64,000 nt of DNA, from the NCBI RefSeq assembly GCF_000226115.1, contig NC_016460.1, positions 1,736,001 to 1,800,000 on the forward strand. The letters run 5' to 3'. The DNA comes from Thermothielavioides terrestris NRRL 8126 (Eukaryota; Ascomycota; Sordariomycetes; Sordariales; Chaetomiaceae). Within the stretch, counting starts at the first letter, position 1. Every line of letters starts with the position of its first letter. The translations under genes and the position numbers were made by a program. Positions 44,172-54,599 of the stretch are shown piece after piece. The notes under the pieces are model-generated. The model did not search any database. It had not been told where the DNA came from and saw nothing but the letters and a program-made list of their open reading frames with translations.

Positions 44172-44380
44172 TCCCTCGAGTCTGCTAAATGGGTGGGATA
44201 ACCTGAAACGGTCTAACTGACGCAACGGCCATGCAGGTCCTGCGCCCGATCAGCAGGCTGGGGGGCATCACGTACGGCAGGGTGACGGAGGGGCTGGAGC
44301 TGCCCAGGCCGGACTTTGAGAAGGACTTGGGCGGCGTCGAAGGGGCCAAGAAGCTGGAGCGAAAGGACCTGCCAAACTAG
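43373..44380 (+). CDS. Flavin reductase-like domain protein (FMN-binding split barrel)
   Basis: Predicted FMN-binding flavoprotein of 300 aa in two exons (43373-44131 and 44237-44380), phase 0. The family blocks FNYKLLISAIVPRPIAFLST, then NLAPFSYFQMIGHDPPLFV lie at about residues 80-130. Further conserved segments are SLRNLHERGECVINVVSEHF and RVTEGLELPRP near the C terminus. Relatives bind FMN and act as flavin reductases or unknown oxidoreductases. The 5' part is rich in charged residues. The intron contains a (CTTT)n microsatellite. A Kozak-like CCACCATGG precedes the start. Confidence 0.85.
44141..44173. repeat. (CTTT)n microsatellite
   Basis: About eight CTTT units within the single intron of the flavin reductase gene, a few bases after the donor; likely length-polymorphic. 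Confidence 0.95.
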
Positions 44381-44879
44381 GGGTCCTGCGGAGACCGAGC
44401 TTGAAACGGGTTGTTGTTCACAGTCTCATATCTCGCGGGCCATAGAGAGTAGATGCAACACGGAAACGCAATAGACAACGGCTACATTTCTGGCGGTTAT
44501 GTCCAGGCTGTTGATTCACCACTTACCTAAAACATAGCAGATGCGCCCTCACAGACTATGAGAGCGAGCGTTTGGAATCATCAGGAGTGCAGCAGGCAAC
44601 GTGTTATCGGCCGTTATCATACCATCTAGGAGTATTGTCCCACCTATACTCCCAATTACAGCCCAAGCCCTCCGTCCCAACCCCAAAGCGAAACAGTATC
44701 CCTTCCCTTTGCTCCCAACATCATAGCGATATATACCTAAAAGTACAGAGCGGATCCAACTTTCCAAGATCTACCTTTCCATATCACCTCCAGAATCAGA
44801 ACGCCTGAGCTCCTTTTATCTACTGCCCCAACCAACTCCACCTTGAACACTCCCAGAGCAGAGCCTCAACACGCGGACC
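44381..44879. other. Convergent 3' region
   Basis: About 500 bp between stop codons of the flavin reductase gene (+) and the phosphodiesterase gene (-). No gene seen. Confidence 0.6.
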
Positions 44880-47520
44880 TCAAAAAAAGTAATCCTGTCC
44901 CGCGCTACTGATGAGATACTCAACTCCTAGCGCGGCCTTCCGCTCATGCTCCTGCAGCTCCCGCAAGATGACATCGTCGGCCGTGGGCCCGTCCGCCATT
45001 CTCTCCTTGACGTGGATCACCACCACTCTGAGGCCCTTCAGGGCGTTCCGCAGGGGGTTGGCCGCCGCCGCTGTCTCGGCGCGGTGGGGATTGGAGGTGG
45101 GAATGACCATGCAGGATGTGGTCGCGGTGGGGCTGAGATCGAAGGCCTGGAACTGTGGGACGTCGAGGTCTGCGTCTTCGCTTCGGCCCCGCTCGTCGGG
45201 TGTCGGCACGGCGTCCGTTCCGTCTGGGTCCGTCCGCGGGGTCGAGGGGTCGCCCGAGGCCGCGCGCCGGAGCGGCCGCGTTTGGAAGGGGAAAGCTTGA
45301 CCGGGCAGCTCCTGGCTGGCCAGGGCTTGGTCGGGGTCCGGGGTCGTGCTGACGGGCCGGCAGGGCCTGAGGCTTCTCGGGGAGAGAGGCACGTCTGAGC
45401 GAGGCTCCCGGGAGGCCCTCAGCTGCGGCGTGCTTTTCTTTTTGGTTAGCGCACCATCGTCGCCGGCCCGTTTGCGCTTCTTGTCGCCGCTGCTTCCGTG
45501 GCCCGGGGCGGGCGCCCCCCGTTCCCGCCGGACGGCGACCACTTCCTCGGCCAACGCCGTCATCTCCTCGAGGATGTACCGCGGCGTAAGATGGCCGAAC
45601 AGGCGCTCCATACACCGCGAGTCGTCGTAGCTGCACTCGATGAAGATGCCGGCCAGGTTGCCGGCGGCGATCTTAGGGGCTGCCGCCTGCCAGACCTGCC
45701 TGTTGCGTGGAGAGAGGCTGACACTGTCCGGCTCGACGTCGCCAAATATAAGGATCTCGCGTCCCGTGACCCCGTCCCGGATGAAGTACACCGAGCTGTC
45801 GTAGACGCAGGTCGACTCGTCGGCAGCTGGCGGGCAAGAGAGCGAGCTGCCGCGCCGACCGGCAGGGGAGGCGATCTGCATGCGCTCGTGCTGTTGCAGG
45901 ATGGCGGCAATACTCGTCGGCAGCGAGGTGTGCGGCGCAAGGTTGCGGGAAGACGAGGACACGCTCGGCCCAGATGCGGCTGACGAGGCATCGAAACTGC
46001 CGTGGCGGGTGCTGCTGCTGCCGCGATGGCTGTGCTTCTCGATGCAGTGGCCGTGACTGACGCCCAATACCTTGACTGTCAGGTGGCCGCAAAGCTCCAG
46101 ATAGCCCCTGCCTTCTCCCTCGCCCAGCGCGGGAGAGCCGCCATCGACCAATCGCGCGTACGTGACCAGCCCGGCGCCGTTGTTTTCGTCGCTAAGATTC
46201 GGCCATATCACGTTATTGAAGACGTGTGTCTTCAGGGCCTCTATGGTACTCGGAAGGCCAGCCACCCTCTTCGGCCGTTGGCCGGATAAGCCGGCAGTGT
46301 TGATGACGAAACCTGAAATATGGTCAAGATGAGGATGTGTTATGAGATAGGTTTCTATCAGGTCTTTGTGGATGTAAGCGGCGTTTGCGTCCGCCGTGGC
46401 ATGAGGGATTTGGAGCCCGGCGAAAGGTCCGGCCGTGAGGGTGTGTGGGAGCGAGGGCCCATCGCGCTCCCCGAGACTCGCCGGCTGAGTCCGCTCCAAG
46501 ATCGTTTTGATAGCGCCGAGATGAACGCCGGCGTCGACAGCAATCAGTGAATTCTTTCCCCACCCTGATGCAAGTGACCGTACGAGGAAGGCAGTGACGT
46601 TGTTTTCCAGAGGCCCTCCGCCGGAGCCCTGAGGAATATGTTAGCTAGCTAGGTCTAACCCGCAAGAGCAGCTACGTTTGTCCAGACGGCTATCGTTGCG
46701 AGTGAGAAGGACATGCAAGCCGCATCGTAGTGAGAGGGAAGGAAAATACGCAACTGGGAGGAGATCTGGGGACAGGAATACGATGACACTACACATCAAG
46801 CCATCGCAAAAGCGATGCTGTATCGCTGCCATGGCCTGCCACGCAAGAGGACGACCAGAGTCAACATGGCGAATACTTCACCAGAAGAACGCCTTCGAAG
46901 TAGTATACGTGCTGCATTGGGCAGGCAACTTGACCCCTGAAAACTGACAATAGGGAACGACGATAGGCATTTTGGGGGCAAAGAACGCATTGATGGATGA
47001 GTCTCTATGTTGGTAAGGGTCGAAAGAAAAAGACACAGCGTACATAACAGCGGGGGCCGACTTGACCTGCCACATCTTTGTGTGCGAGCCCGTGTTTGTT
47101 CTCGGCGGCGCTGGTTGCTCTGACCCCATGAAAGTACTGCCGAGGGAGCAAAACAAAGGAAGAAAGGCATTGCTGTAACAACAAAGGGAACGCGAGACAA
47201 CAAGGTATTTTCCGCCGCACAAAACATGGCTCGGCGGGTCCGAGTCGGCTGACGACATCAATGCCGGCTGTCCCGCAGCTGAGACCGGCTGTGGCGCTCC
47301 GACTCGGATCCAAAGAGAGTGAAGAGTGAGGAGAGATATCAATAGGGAGAAGACAACAAGAACAAGAGGAGAGAAACGAGGTTACAGATGATTGCGCATA
47401 GTTAACCGAAAAAAAAACAAGCACTGCATGCCGACTCACCAACACAATGACCTGCAGCGCAGGCGGGCCGGTCGCATCAGCAGCGGCGGCCGCCTCGCCA
47501 GCTTCTCCCCCACTCATCAT
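44880..47520 (-). CDS. PDE1: Class II (low-affinity) cAMP phosphodiesterase
   Basis: Cyclic-AMP phosphodiesterase of class II, which hydrolyses cAMP and lowers PKA signalling. Two exons: 47520-47440 (81 nt) and 46628-44880 (1749 nt), giving 609 aa. The junction restores LQVIVL then GSGGGPLENNVTAFLVRS, the classic N-terminal signature. The metal-binding motif HPHLDH is at about residues 125-130. Later blocks are LGVSHGHC, SSVYFIRDG, ILIFGDVEPDS and ECSYD. A long low-complexity insert (about residues 410-525, rich in Pro, Arg and Ser, with KKRKRAGDD) splits the C-terminal part before HVKERMAD. The protein is well above the roughly 370 residues of yeast Pde1. The first intron is 811 bp. The start is the first of two adjacent ATGs. 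Confidence 0.9.
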
Positions 47521-49378
47521 CGGCTTTGCAGGACGTTACAGTTGTAAGTGGGCTGGCAACAACCGGGGATGCGTACAACCTGTCGTAATTTTGATGGATG
47601 CCGATGGATGCGATTCGTCTGTCGCCAGGTGAGACGGGATCTGTACTCCCCAGATTCGGTGTCGCAGCCTCGGGCGCTCGAGAATCGCAAGCCGCCGGGA
47701 TGTCCAGCTCGTTCAATGATGATAAGTCATTCGCATGCGATGGGCATTCCAACCTGGAGACGCTCATTCCCCGGGTACAAGGCAACAACGGTGCAAAGAG
47801 ATGCGAAACCGGATGTCTCTTGGGTTGCGGGCCATCGGGATGCTGTTATAAAGATTTCGAAGCTCGGCCCTCCGATGCATTGTGCACATTCCAGCGGCCC
47901 GGGTCAAAGCGACAAGGTTGCCCTTCTTTGGCGGCTGCCTTTGCCCACTTCTCCAGTGGCTGAGCTCAGTGGGTGCCTTTTCGTCGAGTCGTGCTTGCCC
48001 CCTTCCCACCCCCTGCTTGCGGCGTGCCCGCTGCGGCACCTGCGGCCGAAAGTGGAAGTCGCCAACAGGAACACCAAGACGGCGTAGTGGAAAAAGCAGC
48101 ACGGTCCATCAGATCGTGGATTTGCTCGGCCATGCCCGACTGCTCGAGTTGCCAGTTGTTACCTCTTACTGACGATATCATGACACATATCCATCGCCGG
48201 ATCGCGTTGATAACCAATGTCATGGCGCCTTTTTTTCGAGCCTAACCCGCGGCGGAGACGGCGGGTTCTTCCAGCGTAGTGTAACACCCGGCGAAAGCTG
48301 GGCGTGTTTCTATTCCCCGGCTCCTTTGGGTTTGGGATCACGAGCGAGGCAAGCACCATCATTCGTTTTGTAGACTCCAGGCCGGCGCATTTGCTGCATC
48401 CTGCGTTCCGAGGACGTCTCGACCTGGCTAGGTACAGACGGGAGATACCTTATGAGGTAACGCCGGTACTTCGGACTCGCCGGTCCCCACCGAGATGCAT
48501 CCTGCCCTCGGCGCCGGCGCCGTTTGGAGGCCTTTGGAGAGAGTCACTCCACAGTAGTCAGGCCGGCAGAATGCGCAGGCCGCCTGATGAAAGAAGGTTC
48601 GGAGTCGGTTAGACCCGGATACTGCAATTCATTCACAGCACGATCGATCTGTATACAGACGTATACACAGGTAGGTGATACTAGAAGGCACAGTCTGTCG
48701 TGTTCTCTTCGTGTTCTCTTCTCCTGCAGCGGCTTGTCCGACTCGGAATGCTGTCGCGTGGCTTCCCGATTCGTCCATCTGCAAGCTCTGCGGGAACCTG
48801 CCTCGAAGACTCGATCCTTCCAATCACGACAGTGCATGCAGATCCGTCGTTGCACGGCGAGGCACGAGACACGGCTCGCAGACATGCAAACATGCTGTGG
48901 ATGGGCTTGGCGCATCACCACAGAAACGGCTTTCTACACATCGAGGTTGGTTGTTGATACAAGGAGCGTTCAAACTGTGTATGCGCTAGATGCTTCGGCT
49001 CAAACACTGACAAAACAGCTCAAACTTCTCTTTTGATGATTGTGTATCCAACATTTTTCATTGTTTAATCAGGTATCCAATAACCAATGCGCGATGTTTA
49101 TTTACCACTTCCCATGCAAGACTTTCATTCGAGTGTGTATCCGGCCGCCTCTTTTCAGTTCTTCCAGGTTTTCCTGAAAGCAGGAAAAAAAAAGAAGGAA
49201 AAAAAGAGACGAAATCTCTTACCTTCTACACCCACCTTCTAACTTACCTGGCGCTTCTTCCGTCCACTTTTCTTTGTTGTGGTGTTCTGTTTTGACCCTC
49301 TCAGCGTTCGAGACCATTTATGTCACTTACCTCACCACTCACCCACTCACCCGTCTCAACCCCCAGCCCGTCGTTCAA
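47521..49378. other. Intergenic, no gene seen
   Basis: About 1.86 kb covering the phosphodiesterase promoter and the 3' flank of the next gene. Contains a CTAGGTAC motif near 48429 and overlapping open frames without recognisable content. Confidence 0.5.
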
Positions 49379-52027
49379 TCAAATACTATGCCCCTTCCTC
49401 TTCTTCTTCCCCCCGCCGGGCCCGGAGCTGCCCTCTCCGCCCGCCTCGGCCTCAGCCCTCTTCTCCAGCCGCGCGACCTCGGCCTCGAGCTCGCGGCGCT
49501 GCCGCTTGGGCAGGCGGCCGACCCGGTCGTCGAGCTGCCGGTCCGCCTGCTCCCACGCGGACCGCAGCACGGCCGCCGTGTGCGCCGGCACCGCCGCCAG
49601 CACGTGGTCCTGCACGTGCGCCGGCTGCCCGCCCAGCCGCGCCTGGATCGCGTGCGCCGAGCTGCGCGTCAGCGGGCCCGCGCCCCGCGCCGCCAGCTCC
49701 TCGAGGATGTCCTCCTCGGCCTCGCGGCTGCGCTTGCGCGTCGGCCGGCCGCCGGCCGGTTGCGGCGGCTGCGGCGGCGGGTGGTGAGGATAAGAAGGAT
49801 GAAAAGCAAGGGGTTGTTGTTGTGCGGGTAGAGGGGGACCGGGGAGAGGGGGGGCTTGGGGTTGGGGTAGCTGCTGTAAACCAGAAGCGGGGGCTCGAGG
49901 AGGGGGCGGGTTGTATCTGGCGCGCTTTTGTCTGCTTCGCTGCGCCCTCTGCTCCTCTTCATCCTCCTCATCCTCGTCCTCATCGCTGGACCTCTGTCGC
50001 TTCTGGGCGGCTTGGTACTTCAGGGCGCTGAGATGGTCCAGATCACCCTTGTGGATGCCGATGTGCGCACCACCGCGCTTCTCCCGGGCTGCGGCCCGGC
50101 CCTTTACCTCAAGCTTGAGGTGCAACTCGGTCAGATGGTAGCCGAGGCGCAGTGGGTGAGGAGGAATGTCATTGGGGTCACGATTGAACCCCGTATACTG
50201 CTGCGCGGGCGGTTTTGTGGCGTTCTGCGCCTCGAGATAGTCAGCCCTGGGCTTTTGGGCCGCCACCCAGTCGTTGTAGGCTTGGAGCATCTCCTTGTGG
50301 TCCCTGATAATGGACGCAGGGTTTCTGCTCTCGGCGGCGAAGTTCCGGTGATCGGGTAAAATACTAAACCCGCAACGAGCAGCGCCGTAATGAATCAGGT
50401 AACCCAGGTCAAAAGCCTTCTCGAAGCAGTGCAGATGCATGTAGCCCGCGTTACGGAGCGGGTCGAGGCTGGTGCCAGTCAGGTCTGAGAACTCGTCAAA
50501 AGCGATCCTGTAGAAGCCCTTCAGGATGGTGTTCTCCCTCACCGGGCAATCCTTGAATCGGCACTTGCCTGAAGAGCTTCCGGCAGCGTATCGATCGTTC
50601 GACTGCGCCGGCGTGTTCTGAACCCAGAGGGTCAATCTCCGCCCCGGGTTCGGATGATTGCGCCCGCGGAAGAAAGTCACGAGTTCATCCGCAGAGAATG
50701 TCTGACCAGGTTTCAACTCGGCACTCGCCTTGTAGTATTGAAACAGGTGTTCTTCTCTGCCCCTCTTACCGACTTTGGGACCCCAGGATGCCAGCCCAGT
50801 GGGGTTCGAGTAGATCTTGGATGCATCGTTGTCGTCATTAAGCTTGTCCCTGCGTTTATGGGTAAGCTTCCCTGTGAGACCTGGGTTTGGGAGAATGGCA
50901 TGCGCCGGCTGAACGTTGGGCACGGGGCCCTGCGACTGAAAGTTCGCCATGGGCGCCTGCGGCTGGTTGAGGAAATAGCCCTGTGGCGGTTGGTGGGCTC
51001 CAGGGGGGAGCGGCGCCAGGTTGGGCACAAGGCCCTGCGGCGCCTGATAGTAATTCTGCGCCTGCTGGTGGTTATTGATGAGGAGCGGCGCCTGTGGCGC
51101 CTGGTAGGCGCGGCGCGGAGGCACGGGGTAGCCGGGCCCCGCCGGGGAGACATGCACAGCAGGATTTCCATACGCATGGCCGTGCGCCATCTGAGACTGC
51201 GGCAGCTGCGGAACCGCCGGCGGCATGCCATATATGCCAACGTTATTGCCGCCAGGTGCGGGAGCCATACCGTAACTCGAATAACCGTACCCGGCTGGGT
51301 TGGGCGCCGGGTTGGGCGCCGGGTTGGGCGCCGGATAGCTGTTCTGATACATCCCCTGCCCCACTGCTGCATGGCTGACGTTGACGCCAAAGCCCTGGCC
51401 GTTATCCTGGCCATTATTGTCTGGGCCTTGGAGAAATACCGCGGGGTACTGTTGGTCAATATCGCCGCTCTGGGCTTGGGGCGCCGCGGGAGGATCTCCG
51501 GCTGCGGCTGCGGCTTGTTCCAGGTCGCGGAGTATTCCGGGAATTTCGAGGACCTCCCTCTCGACCTCCGAGCTGGCGGGAGATCGACGAGCATCGCCTT
51601 GGCCCAGGAGGGCCGGGTCTAGGAGGGCCGGGTCTTGAGAACCTTGTTGAAGAGCGGGCAGAGCAGGGGCTTCAGAAGAAGCTTGAGCAGTATCAGGGGT
51701 CTGACTCACACTCACGGCCGGAATGCTGGGAAAGGTGAGACCGTGCTGCTCATGAAAGGGCTGCGACGCAGGTTCCGAAGCTTCCCCATAAGCATTTTCA
51801 GCTGAAAGTTCATTGATGGCAGCCAGAGCGTCGTCGAAAAATCTTTCAAGTTGCCCATCATCATCGATAGACGGGTTCTGCGCAGCACCCGGGGCTCCAT
51901 CATTTGCATCGTTGTAGGCGGCGAAGACGTTCCAATCATCCTGCAGCGAGCCGAATACGTCGTCATTATCAACAGCCAAAGTTTGGTCGTCCTCGCCAGG
52001 AGGGACACCGCTGTTGTTGCTAGCCAT
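49379..52027 (-). CDS. Unrecognised protein with Cys/His core, Pro/Gln/Gly-rich tails
   Basis: Single-exon frame of 882 aa; I do not recognise a named family. The N terminus is acidic (DDDVF, DDDGQLERFFDDAL). The next third is Pro-, Gln- and Gly-rich with a PNPAPNPAPNPA repeat. The best candidate folded domain (about residues 370-640) contains C-x4-C (CRFKDC), then 36 residues later H-x-H-C (HLHC). This resembles the metal ligands of a PARP-type zinc finger but with different spacing. A Glu/Asp tract, an Arg/Lys patch and a Glu/Arg coiled-coil-like region near the end (KRQRRELEAEVARLEKRAEA) suggest a nuclear protein. The ATG at 52027 is preferred: a TATATAA box lies at 52260-52266 and the only earlier in-frame ATG (52372) is upstream of that box. 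Confidence 0.72.
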   Translation of the reverse strand: MASNNSGVPPGEDDQTLAVDNDDVFGSLQDDWNVFAAYNDANDGAPGAAQNPSIDDDGQLERFFDDALAAINELSAENAYGEASEPASQPFHEQHGLTFPSIPAVSVSQTPDTAQASSEAPALPALQQGSQDPALLDPALLGQGDARRSPASSEVEREVLEIPGILRDLEQAAAAAGDPPAAPQAQSGDIDQQYPAVFLQGPDNNGQDNGQGFGVNVSHAAVGQGMYQNSYPAPNPAPNPAPNPAGYGYSSYGMAPAPGGNNVGIYGMPPAVPQLPQSQMAHGHAYGNPAVHVSPAGPGYPVPPRRAYQAPQAPLLINNHQQAQNYYQAPQGLVPNLAPLPPGAHQPPQGYFLNQPQAPMANFQSQGPVPNVQPAHAILPNPGLTGKLTHKRRDKLNDDNDASKIYSNPTGLASWGPKVGKRGREEHLFQYYKASAELKPGQTFSADELVTFFRGRNHPNPGRRLTLWVQNTPAQSNDRYAAGSSSGKCRFKDCPVRENTILKGFYRIAFDEFSDLTGTSLDPLRNAGYMHLHCFEKAFDLGYLIHYGAARCGFSILPDHRNFAAESRNPASIIRDHKEMLQAYNDWVAAQKPRADYLEAQNATKPPAQQYTGFNRDPNDIPPHPLRLGYHLTELHLKLEVKGRAAAREKRGGAHIGIHKGDLDHLSALKYQAAQKRQRSSDEDEDEEDEEEQRAQRSRQKRARYNPPPPRAPASGLQQLPQPQAPPLPGPPLPAQQQPLAFHPSYPHHPPPQPPQPAGGRPTRKRSREAEEDILEELAARGAGPLTRSSAHAIQARLGGQPAHVQDHVLAAVPAHTAAVLRSAWEQADRQLDDRVGRLPKRQRRELEAEVARLEKRAEAEAGGEGSSGPGGGKKKRKGHSI
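51298..51333. repeat. 12-bp tandem repeat coding PNPA
   Basis: Three copies of a 12-bp unit (GGTTGGGCGCCG) inside the protein at 49379-52027 encode Asn-Pro-Ala-Pro repeats on the minus strand. Confidence 0.9.
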
Positions 52028-52259
52028 GTTAGACCGGAACCGAAAGTTTCGTTTCGAACGGAGTTTTTGAAGTTGGGGACGGAGTTTTTGAAGTTGGGGA
52101 TCAAGGCGCGGTTGAGCACCAGAACTGTCAGCGAAGAAACCAGATGCTTTGGTAGCGGGCGCTGTTGGACTACGCAAGGAGTCCTCGATGAGAGCGCATG
52201 TATGACTTGAAAGCGAATCCAGATGGAGACAATCCCGTTGTTCCGGGGACTGAGCGCCC

Positions 52260-52266
52260 TTATATA
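52260..52266 (-). promoter_or_regulatory. TATA box of the Cys/His-core gene
   Basis: TATATAA on the minus strand, about 235 bp upstream of the chosen start at 52027. It implies a 5' UTR of about 200 nt and argues against the earlier in-frame ATG at 52372. Confidence 0.6.
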
Positions 52267-52295
52267 CACTTTGGCCTGCTATCATGTTCCCAGTG

Positions 52296-52364
52296 GCTCG
52301 ACACTTGTCGAGCGTTGACGGGGTGGACACAATGGCATCGACGGCGCAAGAAAGGCATTGTGTC
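52296..52364. repeat. Two neighbouring inverted repeats
   Basis: An 18-bp palindrome, GCTCGACACTTGTCGAGC, at 52296-52313 is followed by GACACAATG (52326-52334) paired with CATTGTGTC (52356-52364) with a 21-bp loop. They lie immediately upstream of the TATA box, so they may be regulatory. Confidence 0.7.
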
Positions 52365-53326
52365 GGAAACAAGACGTCCGAATTATTTTTGGCCTCGAGA
52401 CAGAGACAAAGTCCGAACGCAGGGACAAAGCAGTGTCGAGAACTGGAAAAGACTCCCGAAACGCTTCCTCCAGATAAGCTTGAAGAGACAAAGGAGCCGG
52501 CGCGGGGTCCTGCAAAGACCTGAGCTACAACCTGGAGGACAAGTCAGCAAAGTTGCCCAGGAGGCTGCAAGTGTGAGGGCATCATGGATTGAGAGAAGTG
52601 CAGTATCAGTAGAGCTCAAAGCATTGTCTCAACACAGAAGTTCAGAACAGGTCTGTGAAATGCGTCGAAGTTTCATCACATGGGTTGGCTGGGAGAGAAG
52701 CAGGACGGGCAGCGAAGAGCGAGAAGACTGACCATGACAGTGACACTGTGATCGCTTGCTGTTTCGTCTTTGGACGGGACAACTTCTTGACGCCGGACAT
52801 CCCATCGACGGCGAGAAACCAGTCGTCCAAGACCGGGCCGAAGAAGGCGTTCCCCAGGACACTCCCTCGTGCCATCCGCGAACTGCGCGGACTCTGAATC
52901 GAGGCTGCCCCAACCCTCGACCACTTGGCGCAAAACCGACGAAGAATAGGAGGTAACTTTGCATCGGTTGTCTGTCCAACTTGGCGACCATAGGCCGACA
53001 GGCAGCATACTGTGGTATGGCGCTGGTGTGGTGGTTGAAAGGTTCCAAGGGCGGTGAAAATTTCACGGGTCCATTTCATGGATCCATTTCCAGGTTCCAC
53101 TCAAGGGCCTGAACTCGCCTTACATAAGGTAGTGACCTACCTGAATGGGTAAAGTTACCGTCTCGGGCTGCTCAGTGGTCTGTGCTTCGTGTTATAAGTG
53201 TTGATTCATTGGCGAAGAGGTCTCTTCAGAAAGACGATTCCCAATGACCACGGAGAAATAGTCAACTCGACGCTATTCTAAGCGCCGTTTCCAAGTGCTG
53301 TCCACCCGAGCCCTCCCTCTTCACCT

Positions 53327-54016
53327 TTACAAAGATAACAAGGTTGCCTCATAGCCGCCAGCGGTCCCCTGTTCCATGGCCATCATCGCCTTCCTCATGA
53401 ATGTCCCATCCTGCCCCCCTGGGCCACGGCCGTAGACCGCCTCGGCGAACATGCGCAATTGCATCGGAAAGCGCGAGTCGCCGTAGTGCTCGATGATGTC
53501 GCTCTTCTGCACCGGACGGCGCAAGTTCTGGAACTGCGACGGATCCATGCCGAACTCCTCGCATTCGCGCTGCTTCTCGTCATTCCACCACGGCGGAAGA
53601 AGGCCAGGCCGCGAGGCAGCGAGTTGAACAAAGCGCTTCAGACCCTTCAGTCCGTCAGGCGCCCCTCCATAGACGCCATCGGCCTTGCCTTCAATATTGT
53701 GGTTATCCTCGGCACGCATGCGGTAGGCGTCAATGAGGAGGCGGTACACATCCTTCTCAGGGCGATTGTGCAGCCAGGTGCCGTTGTCGAGGCGGGTGAA
53801 AGGCTGAGCAATGGGCTGGTCGAGACCCTTGGACGGCGAGAGCGTCGTGCCGGCCTTCGGGGCGTTGTTGCCGTTCTTGCCGCATACCTTCTTGTGGACC
53901 TTCCAGTCGGCTTTCTGGCAGTCGCGAGAGCAGTAGGGCGTGGCCTGGCACTTAGCGCAGCGCTTCAGAGTCACCTCTGGAGGCGACTTATGGCAAGCGC
54001 TACACTGCTCGGCCAT
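53327..54016 (-). CDS. MYND zinc-finger protein
   Basis: Single-exon protein of 229 aa with one N-terminal MYND zinc finger (about residues 5-45): CSACHKSP, then LKRCAKCQATPYCSRDCQKA and WKVHKKVC. MYND fingers mediate protein-protein contacts with proline-rich partners. The remainder has a conserved-looking block (GTWLHNRPEKDVYRLLIDAY, then RPGLLPPWW and MDPSQFQNL) but no SET or other enzyme domain, so the role cannot be assigned. The start is the ATG immediately before the finger. It is transcribed divergently from the DIP2-like gene with about 580 bp between starts. Confidence 0.88.
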   Translation of the reverse strand: MAEQCSACHKSPPEVTLKRCAKCQATPYCSRDCQKADWKVHKKVCGKNGNNAPKAGTTLSPSKGLDQPIAQPFTRLDNGTWLHNRPEKDVYRLLIDAYRMRAEDNHNIEGKADGVYGGAPDGLKGLKRFVQLAASRPGLLPPWWNDEKQRECEEFGMDPSQFQNLRRPVQKSDIIEHYGDSRFPMQLRMFAEAVYGRGPGGQDGTFMRKAMMAMEQGTAGGYEATLLSL

Positions 54017-54599
54017 CTTTGAGGTTGCCTAGGTATCTGGGATTTAGAGGACGACACCTGACGCTCTGCCGTTTGGGTCTGAGTGGGGTGGTAACGTTAC
54101 TGTTGCAGGTTTTGGTGTAATGGTTGTGATTGTGGACCGGGAGAGTGGGCACGGAATGCAAACTGGAAGGCGGGCCGGCCACACATGCTGCGGGGTAGTT
54201 TACGCTCAGTGCCAAGCAGGGGTTCCAAAGCAGGGCAGGGGGGACCTGGCCTGGGGCCGGTAACTAACCCGTATCCATAACCTGATGCACTTCGTACCCG
54301 ACCCGAAGTACGAGGTATTCTGGGCAACCATCGGCTTGGTTGTACCGCGGCCTCCCAAACTCAACCGCCGACCCAAAGCGACCAAACGACGTCACGAGGT
54401 CGACGAGACCTCTTCGAAGACACCCAAATACGCACGCAGATCAGGGTTGGCGTGACCTGCTGCATCTGGGCGAATTTGCCTTAACTCGCCCGCTTATAGC
54501 GAGCCCCGCCAAGCCTTTACCGCGCGCCGTGGGATCTCGCGTCGTCCGACAAAAGAACCTCCGGTGAACGGTTGCCGCCGACCACCGACCGCCGGCACC
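54017..54599. promoter_or_regulatory. Divergent promoter region (MYND / DIP2-like)
   Basis: Shared upstream region of 583 bp. Contains one CCTAGGTA motif near 54029. No specific factor site can be assigned. Confidence 0.5.

Larger units (their letters stand above)
52028..53326. other. Upstream region of the Cys/His-core gene, 3' flank of MYND gene
   Basis: No gene supported. A repeated 16-bp TTTTTGAAGTTGGGGA (about 52065-52100), the TATA box and two inverted repeats (52296-52364) fill the first part. Confidence 0.5.
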
